Shown here: piece after piece, positions 23,431-34,973 of the stretch
Numbering within the stretch: the stretch's first letter is position 1
How the letters are laid out: every line of letters starts with the position of its first letter
Assembly (NCBI GenBank): GCA_001683735.1
Contig: LUGG01000013.1
Location: 868,001 to 932,000, forward strand
Length of the DNA: 64,000 nt
Direction: 5' to 3'
Source of the DNA: Grifola frondosa
Taxonomy: Eukaryota; Basidiomycota; Agaricomycetes; Polyporales; Grifolaceae
Made by a program: the position numbers and the translations under genes
Notes under the pieces: model-generated
Told to the model about the DNA's origin: nothing
The model's database searches: none
The model's input: only the letters and a program-made list of their open reading frames with translations

Positions 23431-24803
23431 ATGTCCAACTTCTCCAGTGTACCCGTCCTCGACTACTCTCTCGTCTCCGACCCTGCGCGGCGCCCAGAGT
23501 TCATCGCCCAGCTGCGGCACGCACTCATCAACGTCGGCTTCCTCTACCTCGCAAACCCACCCGTTGCGCGGGAGGACACCGATGCTGTGATAGCGTATGC
23601 ACCGAAGCTCTTCGAGATCCCCGAGGATGAGAAAGAACGTCTGCGCATGCGGAACTCACCACATTTCTTCGGGTACTCGCGCGTCGGCGCAGAGATCACT
23701 AAGGGTAAGACCGACCAGCGCGAGCAGTTCGACTTCGGCACGCCGTTCGAAGCGCGTTGGAAGCCCGGAGACCCAGAGTACCTCAGGCTCTGGGGGCCTG
23801 CCCAGGTATGCAGTTCCTCTGCACTTGCACGCGCGCCGTTTCCTGACACTTGTAGTCTCGCGACGGCTCTAGTGGCCAGAGGAGTCGCTTCTCCCCGGTT
23901 TCAGGGAAACGTACCTGCGCTATCTGAAGCAGGTCGAGACGCTCAGTTATGATTTCATCGCGCTGCTCGTGGAGGCGTTCGGCCTGCCGTCCGGCGCGCT
24001 CGCGCCCTTCTTCCCGCCGGGTCCTATGCAGCATCGCGCAAAGGTTGTCAAGTACCCCGCACGCGACAGCGTCACGAGCGACCAGGGTGTCGGCCCGCAT
24101 TACGACTCAGGCTTCTTGACATTCGTGCGTCTGTCGCACTGCTCGCTCCTTCCCGCTGCGCTGACATTATCCTGCCCAGCTGCTGCAAGCATCGGACCAC
24201 CCCGGGCTACAGGTGCAGAACCTGTCCGGCGAGTGGATCGATGCACCGCCGATTCCCAACACATTCGTGGTGAACATCGGGAAGGCGCTGGAGAAAGTGA
24301 CACAGGGCCTCGCGCAGGCAACGTCCCACCAAGTGTTGTCCCCGCCGCCCGGGTCCACACCGCGCTACTCGGTTCCGTTCTTCCAGAGCATCGCGCAGGA
24401 GGTGCGCGTCCCCGACATCCAATTGGAGTGTACGTTACCCTCACGATCGCAGTCTACTGCAACTGACATCGCATAGTCAGCCCCGAGATACTGAGACTGA
24501 AGGATGAGCGGGGTGCGGTGGGTGCTTCGGACTGTGCGTGCTTTCTTTTCGTTGCATGCGTACAGCCTCACTGAAATTGCTGCGATCATCAGCCGTGAAC
24601 TACTCCGAATATGGGCAGTACCCCTCTGGCCAAGTGAACCTCATCGGACGCGTGAAGTGAGTGTCTATGTTGCGTGCATCGAAGTGGCTGCTGACAGATG
24701 GTGCGCATACAGGAGTCATCCAGATGTTGCGGAGCGCTATTACCCAGAGCTATTCAAAAAGTACTATCCAGATGGGTTGCCGGCGCAAGGTAGTGCGTAC
24801 TAG
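23431..24803 (+). CDS. 2-oxoglutarate/Fe(II) dioxygenase, isopenicillin N synthase-like
   Basis: Cytosolic non-haem iron oxygenase. The N-terminal DIOX_N-type segment is VPVLDYSLVSDPARRPEF with ALINVGFLYLANPP. The iron site is HYD in GPHYDSGFLTF plus the distal His in ATSHQVLSPP; the 2-oxoglutarate-binding pair is the RYS of TPRYSVPFF. The middle contains EAFGLPSGALAPFF and the end is YYPELFKKYYPDGLP. Six exons are joined in phase, with introns at about 23805-23872, 24126-24178, 24431-24478, 24532-24591 and 24658-24711. Length (about 350 residues) is normal for the family. No partner biosynthetic genes flank it, so the substrate cannot be inferred. The gene looks intact. Confidence 0.85.
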
Positions 24804-25379
24804 GCGAGAACTACTCGTTGGATGACTTTTAAAGTAGCAATAAAAGGATGTACTAGAATGTAAGAAATTTGCTTTATGTATGATACCGCTGCCGTTTGAT
24901 ATTGCTAGAAGTCTTTCAATATTCCCCTCTCGGTGCTGCCGTATCTTATGCAAGTTACGAACAAGTCGTTGGTCTCCCCGTTGAAATCAAACAAACTCCC
25001 TGAGACCGTGACGATTCATGACTGCAAACGGTGCATAAGCATACCGGGAAAGAGGGTGATACGAAAACAGCAACATAACCTTGATGTGGGCGTCGTCGCT
25101 GGTCTTATTGGCAAATGAATCCATGTGTCTCCGCGCGAATCGCGTCAAATTTGAATTCAAGTCCTCGCACACGTCTGATGTGATAACCGATTTACGGTCA
25201 ATTGACGGCAGGAAATCAGTGATGCAATATCATGTAGAATCTCCAGAAAGCCTCTGTGGCGGTCTTGCGCGCTAATCATGCATGATACAAATGGCCACCG
25301 AGCCCTTAAGTTTGCTGCGGCGTAACGGCGAACAGGACATCGCCCCCCTGCTCACACTCACCTCCCGACCACAGAAAAA
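24804..25379. other. intergenic region
   Basis: Between two plus-strand genes. Contains GAGACCGTGACGATTCATGA at 25002-25021 and TTTACGGTCAATTGACGG near 25190, which resemble the ACGGT motif clustered at 12.6-13.2 kb. No coding pattern. Confidence 0.35.
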
Positions 25380-26978
25380 ATGGCCTCTCATCCAGCTCTC
25401 TCCAACTATGACATCGTTTGTGCCATTTTCGAACAGGTGGAAATTCGCAGTCCCCGCGAACATCGCATCATGCTGGCGCGATGTGCTCGCGTTTGCAAGA
25501 CATTCTGCGACCCTGCTTTGGCCGTATTATGGAGGGTATTATTTGACTTAACGCCTCTTTTATATCTACTCGAGCCCACTTTTCAACGCATTGATTTGGG
25601 TGATCCAGAGTTTCAGGATGGTGAATCCCTCACTCCTCGATATGTATGTCCATATCAATCTGTCAACACACAACTTAAGTAATCCTGTTAGGTGTCCCCC
25701 GAGCAATTCTCACGGTTCCAGCATTATGCTCGTTATGTCCAAATCGTCTGTGGTTCCGGATACACCGCCGATCCCTCAGTTCTTCGCTCCCTATCAGAAA
25801 TGAATAACAATCACCCTCTTCTACCTGCGTTGAAGAAAATCACCTGGCTCCGAGAAACACCGGCCTCCATCCCAGGGCTTCTATTGATCATTCCACGATC
25901 TCTTCGTGGTCTGCATGTGGACCTTGGGAAGCTGTCCTCTAATGCAAAAGATCAGGAGAGTTTTTTGTCTGCCGTCAGGGAGCTTCTAAATGGCTTGTTT
26001 ACGGATGCCCCTCTAATCGAAAAACTTGCCATCTCCTGCAGTGGTCCCGAGTTACTGTATCTTGGTCCCAAGTTACTCCATATTGGTCCCATCTCAGAAC
26101 TTCGACGTCTTCGCAGATTAGACCTCTTTGGAACAATCATGGATTTGGAATTTCTACATTTCCTCTCCGTCCACGGATTCCATGCCCTCACTATCCACCC
26201 ACCGGCGATTACGCTGGCGAGTGGTTTCACTGCGACTAAGACTCTCAACGGCTTTCAAACGTTGAATAGTCTTTCCTTGGGTGGGGACCTGCAACAGCTC
26301 ACACAGCTCTTTACCATCATATCTCCGCCGTTACTCAGTAACCTCTCCATTCGCATGGTAGGCTTGGCCAAAGTCACGGATAGTGCTCAGTTCCTCAGTA
26401 TCTTGGGCCAGAAGCTTGCTCCATCATTGCACCGTATTTTCCTACTAATAACACCTTTTGCCGTCAATGCAGAAGCCCAGTCGTCAGTAGTGGAGATTTG
26501 TCGACCGTTGCTTGGTCTTAGAAATTTGGTATCCTTCGAGTTCATCGTCCCCCAAACACGGATAGCCTTCCCGGATTATGAGCTCCCTGACGTTGCGAAA
26601 GCATGGCCCAATGCCACAAAAATTGCACTCAATTTCTGGCATGGTCCTGTCATGCCTTCCGTCCATTCTCTCATCCATTTTGCGCTCCACTGTCCGCAAT
26701 TGAAGGTGCTCGAGCTACCACATTTCAACTTGAATACTCTTCCAGGTCGGGAAGAGTACCCGGTCTTGTCCCACGGGTTAACGCGGCTGACGCTCGGGCA
26801 CAACAAATGCAATGTTCCTCGCCCTAAGGACCTCGCCGAATTCCTCGACTGCCTCTTCCCGGAGCTCAGCATTCCCGCATGCCGTGCAAACGGTATTGGA
26901 GCGGACTGGGAGCTGGTGTTTGATTCTCTAGCCACGTATCAATTTGCGAGAAAGTATGAGATGGTCCGCGTTGGGTAG
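25380..26978 (+). CDS. F-box/leucine-rich-repeat-like protein
   Basis: Probably a substrate adaptor of an SCF ubiquitin ligase. Exon 1 carries an F-box-like segment (NYDIVCAIFEQVE, ARCARVCKTFCDPALAVLWR). After one 51 nt intron (about 25644-25691) a single long exon follows with irregular leucine-rich repeats: LRGLHVDLGKLSS, LRRLRRLDLFGTIMDLEFL, FQTLNSLSLGG, LLSNLSIRMVGLAKV, LKVLELPHFNLNTLP, and a C-terminal hydrophilic tail. The architecture is the common one in mushroom F-box families of about 500 residues. The start at 25380 is the first ATG of the F-box exon. No frame break. Target unknown. Confidence 0.75.
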
Positions 26979-27656
26979 GATTTGACAGTTTGAGCAAGCT
27001 GTGTGTTTCGTTTGTTATTTGAAGTCGGCATGTAGCTAACATGTCTCTCGGAGATGGCGGTGTCATGTCGACTCGACATACCTTTCCCCGCTTGGGAGCA
27101 CATATCTATGAACTGATGATTCCATGCTGTGTGTTGAAGCCTATAATGCACGGGACATTCGAGGTAGATACTTAATCATGTTCACCGAAGACAGCCTTTA
27201 TGACTGATCGGAACACGATCGAAGTGCTCTAAATCGGGTCCGATCTGAATTCTTCAGAGCTTCTCGTTGAAGGTGGGGGTCATGCCACACCAGGCGGACT
27301 TGTGTTTGGCTTGCGTCGCGGGGCTTTTGGTCAATTGCATGCAGCTCATACTCGATCTATCGGGTCGTCTAGTAAAGAAAACATGTCGGTGACCGGCCTG
27401 GTCTGCCAATGTTCTAGTCGTTGACGGTGGATGCATGCGCTCGATGAGTATTGCGACTCAGGAACCTGCCTCGATCGCCAAGTACTGGTGCTGGCTGCAG
27501 TTTATCTAAAGGTGTGTTCTCGTGTCCATGTTATACGTGGGGTAAACACGACGTTTAACTGGGATATTAATACATCAGTTCGACAATACAGCATAGCACA
27601 GATATGGTACTCCAAAGTAAATCTACATGGAACAAGCAGGAAGAGAGAGACTCAGG
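26979..27656. other. convergent intergenic region
   Basis: Between the F-box gene (+) and CTR9 (-). Holds both 3' ends; I see no coding pattern or repeat. Confidence 0.4.
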
Positions 27657-30600
27657 TCATGACATCTCCTCGTCTGAGTCCGATATGTACTCCTTGCTTT
27701 TGGCTTTTAGGTTGTCAGGCAACGCCACTACTGCGATAGTCAGAAAGGCACTCACATCTGCTTCCGTCGAGGGGCTCCAGCTTCGTCGTCGTCGTCGTCA
27801 TCCCTGACTACCCGCTTCTTGGTTGTTCGCTAAAACGCATACCAGCATCAGCAATCAGCATGTTGATCTCATACCGAAAATATATCCGATTTGTTACCTT
27901 CTTAGCAGGTTTGTCCGCCTCATCTTCTCCGCTGAACAATGCTTCGTCGCCATCGCCAGTATCAGCGACTTTCTTCAACTTCCCTCCACCCCGCTTTTTC
28001 CGAGTCTTCGGCTCTCCAGCCTCATCTCCACTACCACCTTCCACTCTCGCCCTGCGACTAGAAGCCTTCTTCGCCTTCCGTTCTCGCTCCTCATCGCTCT
28101 CATTCTTGATATCCCTCGTCCACTCCAAAGCCTGCTCCCGTGCTATACGACGCTCCTCTGCCAACTTCTCAGCTTCTTTGCGCAGCTCCTCCACGCGTGC
28201 TCGCTGAAGTCGTCAATTATGTGAGCCAGCATCAGTGTAACAATATGCCAGATCACAAACCTCAAGAGCCTCTTGACGTTCCTTCTCCTCTTGACGCCGC
28301 TGCCTTGCAGCATCCAGCTTAGCTTGTGTCTCCGCTTCCCATTGTCGCTGAGTCGCGAGATGCTCATCACACCTCCGCAGCATACTATCACCATACTTTC
28401 TCCGCTGATCTGCAATATCTCGACTGTACGGTACAAGAGGTGACTTATCCGCTGCGAGGGATGCGAAAAGTCTGACACAGTACGTTAGAGTCAAGAGCAT
28501 ATGGCATAATATTCACGAGCTTACTTCTGCGCATGTCCGGCTTGCTCAATGGCTTGTTGCAGGTCCTTTAGCGATCGTTTCGCAGGCGGCACGGACAGCA
28601 GCAGCTCAGCCGCCTTTTGCTGGATCATGGCAATGTTGTAAAGAATGGCTTTGTCGTACGGATGTAAGTGGAAAGCCTTGGAATAGGAGCAGTCAGAAAC
28701 GAGCAACAACACTCTGGAGGACACTCACCTTTTGCGCGTACTGTAAAGCTGTTTTCATCGCGCTGAATGACTGGTCTTTGTTCGCTTTGGCATACCAGGA
28801 CCGACACAGACACAGCAAAACAGGGACGTCTTGGCCGGAATAGAATCGATTCGAGGCTGTTTCGTACTGTCGGAAGGAGGAGCGTTAGGTGCTGAGAATT
28901 TAACAGACTGATATGGAAGTAACTCACGCTCTCGATTGCCCTATCGAACTCATCCCGAGCGTAGTAACAATGGCCCATGTTGGAGTAAACACTGCCATCG
29001 TTAAGCGACTCCCGGACTTTCGCGAAGACATCCAGGGCATCACGAGCATTTTTGATGCGTTTCTGAGCTTCATCGGCCGCAATAGGGCCAAGACTACCTC
29101 CCAAGTTGCCCAATGCATCTTCGGCTGTGACGATCGCCAACCCTTGTGCCGCGACAGCACAGAGCGGGTCCAGGTGCAGAGCTTTCTCGTAGAACTCCGC
29201 CGAACGCTGGAACCCTCGTCTCCGTTCTTCAACACCTTTCGACGATGCGTCACGGCTCTCCCTCGCTTGGTGATACTGGATCCACCCCGCAGCACAAAGT
29301 GAATAGATGTCGTGTTTGTCGTGATCCTTGAGGGTCAAGAACACAAAGTCCTTCGCGGGCTTCGGAAGGTTGGACTGGATTAGGAAATAAGTATAGAAGG
29401 CGCGCAAGTTCAGGTTGCCGCTCTGCGATGAGAGGGATTGTTTCAGGAGATCATGAGCCTCATTGTGGCGGTTCAAATCAGCCAGCAACTGAGCCAGCCG
29501 CAATTTAGCTGCGGAGAAAGATAATCAGCCCGAGTAGAAGGTCTAGTTCAAGGGGACCCACCGTCCACATATTCAGGATGCCTGGCAAGCAGCTTGTCAT
29601 ACGCATCCTTAGCCATCACATCTTCACCCTGCTGCTCATACACTCTCGCAAGGTTGTACAAAATAGAGGTCGACATGCCTTCCGCAACGTCCGAGTCGAG
29701 AACTGCCGCCTGCGTAAGTGCCGTTTCGTACATTGTCCGTGCCTCAGTAAGGTTCCCGTCTAGCTGCCGTAGAGCACCAAGATTGTTCACCAATCGCGGG
29801 TCTGTCTGCCCACTCGACTCGCTGGATTTCAGCGCTTCCTGCAACGCGCGCTCTGTGCGGTCCAGATTCTCGTCTTGCCATAGCCGCGCAATCTCGACAT
29901 GCATGTCGACATCCTCCGCGAGTTTGCGTGAAGATGCGGTCAGAGTCTGTAACTGACCGTTCGAACTTTGCGATTGTGAACGTGTAGTGTCCTCGTGCGC
30001 GTCAAGTATCTTGCACACGCGATCAAAAAGCTCGCGCGCACGCACCTTCTCTTGCGCTTGATCAGAGCTTGATACGCCTGGCCGTGGATGCGCTCGAAGA
30101 GAAGCCAACATTGCCATCAATTCAACCGAGCGGGGCGCGTTTGGTGCTTGGAGGAACGTGTCGAGAGTGTGGATGGCCGCAGCCGTTTCGTCTGCAAAGA
30201 GATCAGAGACCCATCCCGCAGCGCTAAGAGTGGCTTACCGTTCTTCATTTGTAGTTGGGCTAGGCCAATGGCAGCTATCGCGCTCTCCTTCCGCGTCTCC
30301 CTTGCTTTCGTGAAATGTTTGGTTGCTTCAGCCAGTGACCCTTCGATGTGACATACGCGTCCCGCTCGAATATAACCATCACCCAAGACGCCCTTCACAT
30401 CCGCAAATTGAATGGTGCGTTCCGCCAATTTCAATGCCTGATGACAGGATGAGTAAATAAAGGTCGGAACAAGGCATAAGAACGGACCCGTTTATGCTGG
30501 CCCTTCTGCAGGAATAATTCACACAACGCATTCGCCGCAGCGGAGTTCCTTTGGTTAGCATTGAACGCCTTCTCGATGAGTTTGGTGCCCCGCAAGAACT

Positions 30601-31661
30601 CATCCATGCGATCTTCTTCGCTCTGGTTCTCATTCTTGCTCGCGTTTAAGGCTTCCAGACCCAGTAAGAGCTGTGCTGACCACTCCGACGGATTCTAAAT
30701 TATAATATATGCTATCCATGTCAATTTGGTCAAGACGGTCACTCACCACTTCCATGCTCCGCTGCCAGGCCGCCTTCGCCTTCGCCTTCTGATCCATCGC
30801 CCACAGACAGAGACCGATTCCAACGCGAGGATCAGGCAAGCAAGCAGGATGCAATTTCAATACTTGCTGAAATAGCTTGAGTGCGTGCACGAATTGACGG
30901 CGTGCATAGAGAATTTTTGCCTGGAGAAGACTGTGTGAGCTACGTGACGGACAGCATTAGGCAGCATACCTTTCCCAAAAGCGCGACAACATTAGTTGGT
31001 TTCGTCGCGAGTATGCTGTCAAAGGCCCGCGTAGAGTCTTCCCACTGTGCCGAGCCCAGGTGTAGAATGCCTCTTGTCAAGACTGCCAGAGCGGTGCCCA
31101 TTTCTCCGGCTTCGACTGAAGCCTTCTCTGCAGTATTGAAATACTGTAAAGCTTCTCGATTGAACTCTTCCCTGGTCTTCTCGTGTGTCATGATGTCCTG
31201 TCCTGAATGAAGAATGAGTACATAGTGAGAGGATGACGAATCGGCGACAACTGTGTGCAACTCACGGGCATCTGGTAAGACGAGCTTGGGGGCCTTACTG
31301 GCGCGTGCTATCTGCATATTTGCGAGCAAGGAATAGATGGGAGGAAGAGATGCAGTAGCGCCATTATCCTGTAGAGCTAGAAATATCAAATCAGAAACGA
31401 ACTGCGCCAGCCAGAAAACTACTCACAACGAATAGCAGCAAGGGCAATCTTCTCAGCGGCATCCAAGAGACCTTTACGCCAATATTCGACGGCCAGTCTC
31501 GTCCATATCCACACTCTACACTGTCCCTCCCTGAGCAGTTCAATGAGATCCTCCGGATTTGGATCTAGACTGTCCAATTCGATAGTGATGACTTCTTGAC
31601 CACCAAGCTCAATGTCGATGGAGCGGCCAGGAGGCGGGGAAGGTGAATGTATTCCGTTCAT
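27657..31661 (-). CDS. CTR9: RNA polymerase II-associated protein CTR9 (Paf1 complex)
   Basis: TPR scaffold of the Paf1 complex, nuclear, acting in transcription elongation and linked histone modification. The N-terminus has ELGGQEVITIELDSLDPNP and WTRLAVEYWRKGLLDAAEK. Many TPR segments follow, such as FNREALQYFNTAEKASVEAG, ALKLFQQVLKLHP, ARMLYNLARVYEQQG-type repeats and SNMGHCYYARDEFDRAIES. The C-terminus is charged (KKAKASSRRARVEGG-like region), with a D-run and a last 40 nt exon giving KEYISDSDEEMS. I place about 14 exons; the last intron ends at 27697 and its acceptor is supported by phase and by the family-typical acidic end. The start at 31661 is the first ATG before the conserved block. 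No frame breaks noticed. Head-to-head with ADA2. Confidence 0.9.
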
Positions 31662-32239
31662 GGTAGTGAGGGCTGCCGCCTAGATATAACTTGTAAATAG
31701 AACAAGATGTGAATGTCCACGTCGGTGACTGTTCAACCGCCGGAAGATTGCGGACGGAGGAGGAGGAGGAGAAGGAGAGGGAATATGAGCGGTCGCCGGT
31801 CACCGATCGCGGTGAGCAGCGGCGTCACAGTGCATGTGGCGGGCGCGTTGTTTGGTCATATTTGCCGAAACATCAAGCGTGCTCGTCGCCGTCGCCGACG
31901 TCGCCAACGTCCGCCGCCTCTCCTTCGCCACTTGATCCCGAGCTCGGAGCTGCTTCCTGTTGCTTCCCGCCACTTGTACAAGAGCTTGTAGCGCTATTTT
32001 CTGAATAGCGGCTACCATTACCTCTAACTCGGCGCACCCCGACATCTATCCTCTTGGCACCCGTCTTCCTCGCCGGTGGCACTGAACATCTCATAGTTCT
32101 ATTCACCACCCATTGAATTCTATCACCACACGCCGTAGAAGGGTTCATCATTGAGCACGTCCCTTACTGTTTCACTGAGGAGTTCTCATCGACTTGGGCA
32201 TCATAATCGAATAAAAATTGACCGGGGCTTTCGCTGGTC
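31662..32239. promoter_or_regulatory. shared divergent promoter of CTR9 and ADA2
   Basis: 578 bases separate the start codons of CTR9 (-) and ADA2 (+). Both ends are free of other genes, so this interval must hold both promoters. The middle is a GC-rich block (about 31740-32000) with repeated GTCGCC/CGGAGG-like triplets; no TATA box is obvious. Short ORFs on both strands here look like by-products of the GC-rich DNA. Confidence 0.5.
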
Positions 32240-34684
32240 ATGACCGTAACCCACCGCAAGCGACAGTATCAGCCGGAAGAGATTCAAGGTGTGCAATTTC
32301 TTTCATCCGCCTGGTGGTTTTCCAATACGCTGTCTCTTGAATTCTCACGCGCAATTTCTTACGTAAAATCTCACCCAGCTGTAAATGAACCTGGTACACA
32401 GATCGAATGCGATAATTGTGGTTGCGATCTTACACATTCCATTCGGATCAAATGCGCCGACCCTGTCTGCGAGGCGGGCGACGGGGTTGACATTTGTCCC
32501 TCATGTTTCTGCAACGGGAAAGAGTTCGGGAAGCATAAAAGAGGGCACCCATATCGTGTAGTAGTAAGTGTGGGATCTAGTCCTCTGCCCTCATCTAAAT
32601 TAATACACGCATCCCTTCTCAGGAGCTACACTCATACCCAATATTTTCTGAGGATTGGGGTGCGGACGAGTGAGTATTTGATGTCTTACGCACCGGACGG
32701 TATGACCAAACAAAGCATCACTAAGGGAGTCGCTCCTCCTTGAAGGCATTTCTCTTCAAGGTCTGGGCAACTGGCAAGCCATAGCTGAACACGTCGGCAC
32801 ACGCAGCAAAGAGGAAGTAGAAGCGCACTACAAGACAGTTTACATCAATTCCCCACAGTGGCCACTACCAGTTCGTGCATGTCCTATCGCATTTGTTTGA
32901 CAACTGACCATATGCCTAACAGCGAATGGATGTACACTTTGACATTGACCCCTCTGAATTCCAAGAACGGAAACGTAGACGAATATCTACCATGAACACC
33001 AACCCTCCGCCCAACCCCAAGGTGGCGCCTACATCTGCTCCTGGCGTGCACGAGGTCGCCACGTTTCTTCCTGGGCGACTTGAGTTTGAACACGAAATGG
33101 ACAACGAGGCCGAGGATCTCGTCAAAGACCTCGAGTTTGGCATCTGCTATCAATGGGGAGGCGATCAGATCGTCGAGGACGAGAACGACCCTGATGTTCG
33201 TGCTCGAGCGCGCTTGGGGGAAGAACAGAAGTTTAAGGATGCGCATCCTGGCAAGCGCCTTCCCAATGGTGTCCTTAATGGCGTTACGAATGGCTTCCAT
33301 TCCAATGGCGATTCGGCAAACCGAGAGGTCCATGGGAAGGGTGAGCCTCTCAAGACAGAGAATGGTGCCGACGATGCTGCCGTTGAAGAGGCCACACAGC
33401 CGCCGCCTTTCGAGACGCCTGAATCACTCGCATTCAAGTTGACCTTGATCGAGATGTACAATCAGCGAGTCGATAAACGGCACGAGAACAAAGCACTCAT
33501 GTTTGATAGAGGGCTTTTGAATTACAAACAGGTCGATCTCATTCATGGTCAAATTGCGTCCCTTCTTTACTCACGACTATCCAGATGCAAGCCGCAGAGA
33601 AGAAGCGTCCCAAGGAAGAGAAGGACATCGTCCACCGACTCCGACCTTTCGCGCAGCTGCAAACCGCGGCAGACTTTGAGGGTTTCGCTGCAGACATGTT
33701 ATGTCCGTACCACTTCGCTATACGGACTTTTCGCCAACATTAACCTTGTACGCAGATGAGTCCATTCTGAGGAAGCGAATACAAGAGCTCCAACATTACC
33801 GGAGAATGGGTCTGAGGACTGCAGCCGATATCGAGAAATACGAGGCCGATGTCATCAAACGAGTAAGCTCTCAGGCCACTCCGACTCGGCATGGATTAAC
33901 CCTTCTTATGACAGGCGCAAGTCAAAGCGAACCTCACGCGCGACTACTATACCTCCGATCGACTGCGCATTGGAGGCGGACGAGCGTCGTCTGGTCCTGA
34001 TGTTCGTCGTGGAAGCCTCCCCGATGGCGAAGGTATCGAGCGCGAGAGCACGCCAAAACTGTCTGCGGTGACCGTTTCCGGCACTGGTCCTCCGGCACGG
34101 AAAATGCGTAGGTTGCTTATTGCGATCATTCGACGACCACGCTCATGTATGCATTACAGCCGCACCTCTCAATCTTGCCAACAGCCCTGCCCTCCACCTC
34201 CTCACTCCAGAGGAACAGACGCTCTGCTCGCAACTCCGCATCCTGCCGAAGCCCTACTTGGTCATCAAGGAGACCCTTGTTCGAGAGTACGCGCGGCGTG
34301 GCGGAAAGCTGCGCCGACGCGAGGCACGCGATCTCGTCAAGATCGACGTCAACAAGACGAGCAGAGTGTGGGACTTTCTCGTACAGGCCGGGTTCCTTAA
34401 AGTGGGTGCGGCCGAGCCGCCCCCGCCTGTCAACCACGATGCTCAGTAAGTGGCCACTCCTGCACTCGATGCTCAATGGCTAAAATGCGCCACCCAGCCG
34501 GCCCTCAGCGACTCCCTCCTTAAGTGCTTCCCCAAGTAAGGACTCACTAGCGCGAGTCTCTCCTAGGCCGCCGCCATTCACTACTGCCCCGCTCATGTCG
34601 GGCAACATGTCTTTCACACCGACCTCTATGAGTTCTACGCTGCCCAGCATGCCTGTGCCTTCTTGGCCGCTCCCTCCGAGCTGA
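32240..34684 (+). CDS. ADA2: SAGA/ADA complex adaptor ADA2
   Basis: Activates the Gcn5 acetyltransferase module in the nucleus. Domains in order: ZZ zinc finger (ECDNCGCDLTHSIRIKCADP, DICPSCFCNGKEFGKHKRGH); SANT/Myb-like (SLLLEGISLQGLGNWQAIAE, GTRSKEEVEAHYKTVYI); ADA2-specific middle (FLPGRLEFEHEMDNEAEDLV; LKLTLIEMYNQRVDKRHENK-type block); C-terminal SWIRM (LTPEEQTLCSQLRILPKPYL; VNKTSRVWDFLVQAGFL). About nine exons join in phase up to the SWIRM domain. Read through, the gene stops at 34449. A consensus donor (CA|GTAAGT) just before that stop leads to a Ser/Pro-rich tail ending PVPSWPLPPS at 34684; using it needs one extra C in the run 34530-34533. The longer form is my preferred model, less certain than the rest. 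Confidence 0.9.
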
Positions 34685-34973
34685 CAGACATCGCTATCAT
34701 CGATGACGATTATTGTATTTGACTTTGACTGTCCCTTTGCATCTCTGCTGTCCTGCTGTTCGCTACACATATATACCACTACCGCATCTGTATCCTACCA
34801 TTAGCAATCCACCATCCGCCACATGTTTCTGTCGTCGATACTTTGATGCCCGATGGAACTGTTGTCTGCTGTGGTCCCTGACAAAAGGTCTTCCACAATT
34901 TGAGTGTCAACGGCGATGTTGGCGTCTCGGAGGTAGTCATCGTTCCTGTCCGAGCTGTCAGTATTAATATTCC

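Noticed and set aside
23431..24803. Isopenicillin N synthase-like oxygenase as part of an antibiotic cluster
   Set aside because: No non-ribosomal peptide synthetase, polyketide synthase or transporter lies nearby; the neighbours are DUF6593-like and F-box genes.
31873..32151. Minus-strand ORF of 92 codons in the CTR9-ADA2 promoter
   Set aside because: It lies in GC-rich DNA where all frames are open, has no splice partner or family pattern, and would overlap the promoter of both flanking genes.
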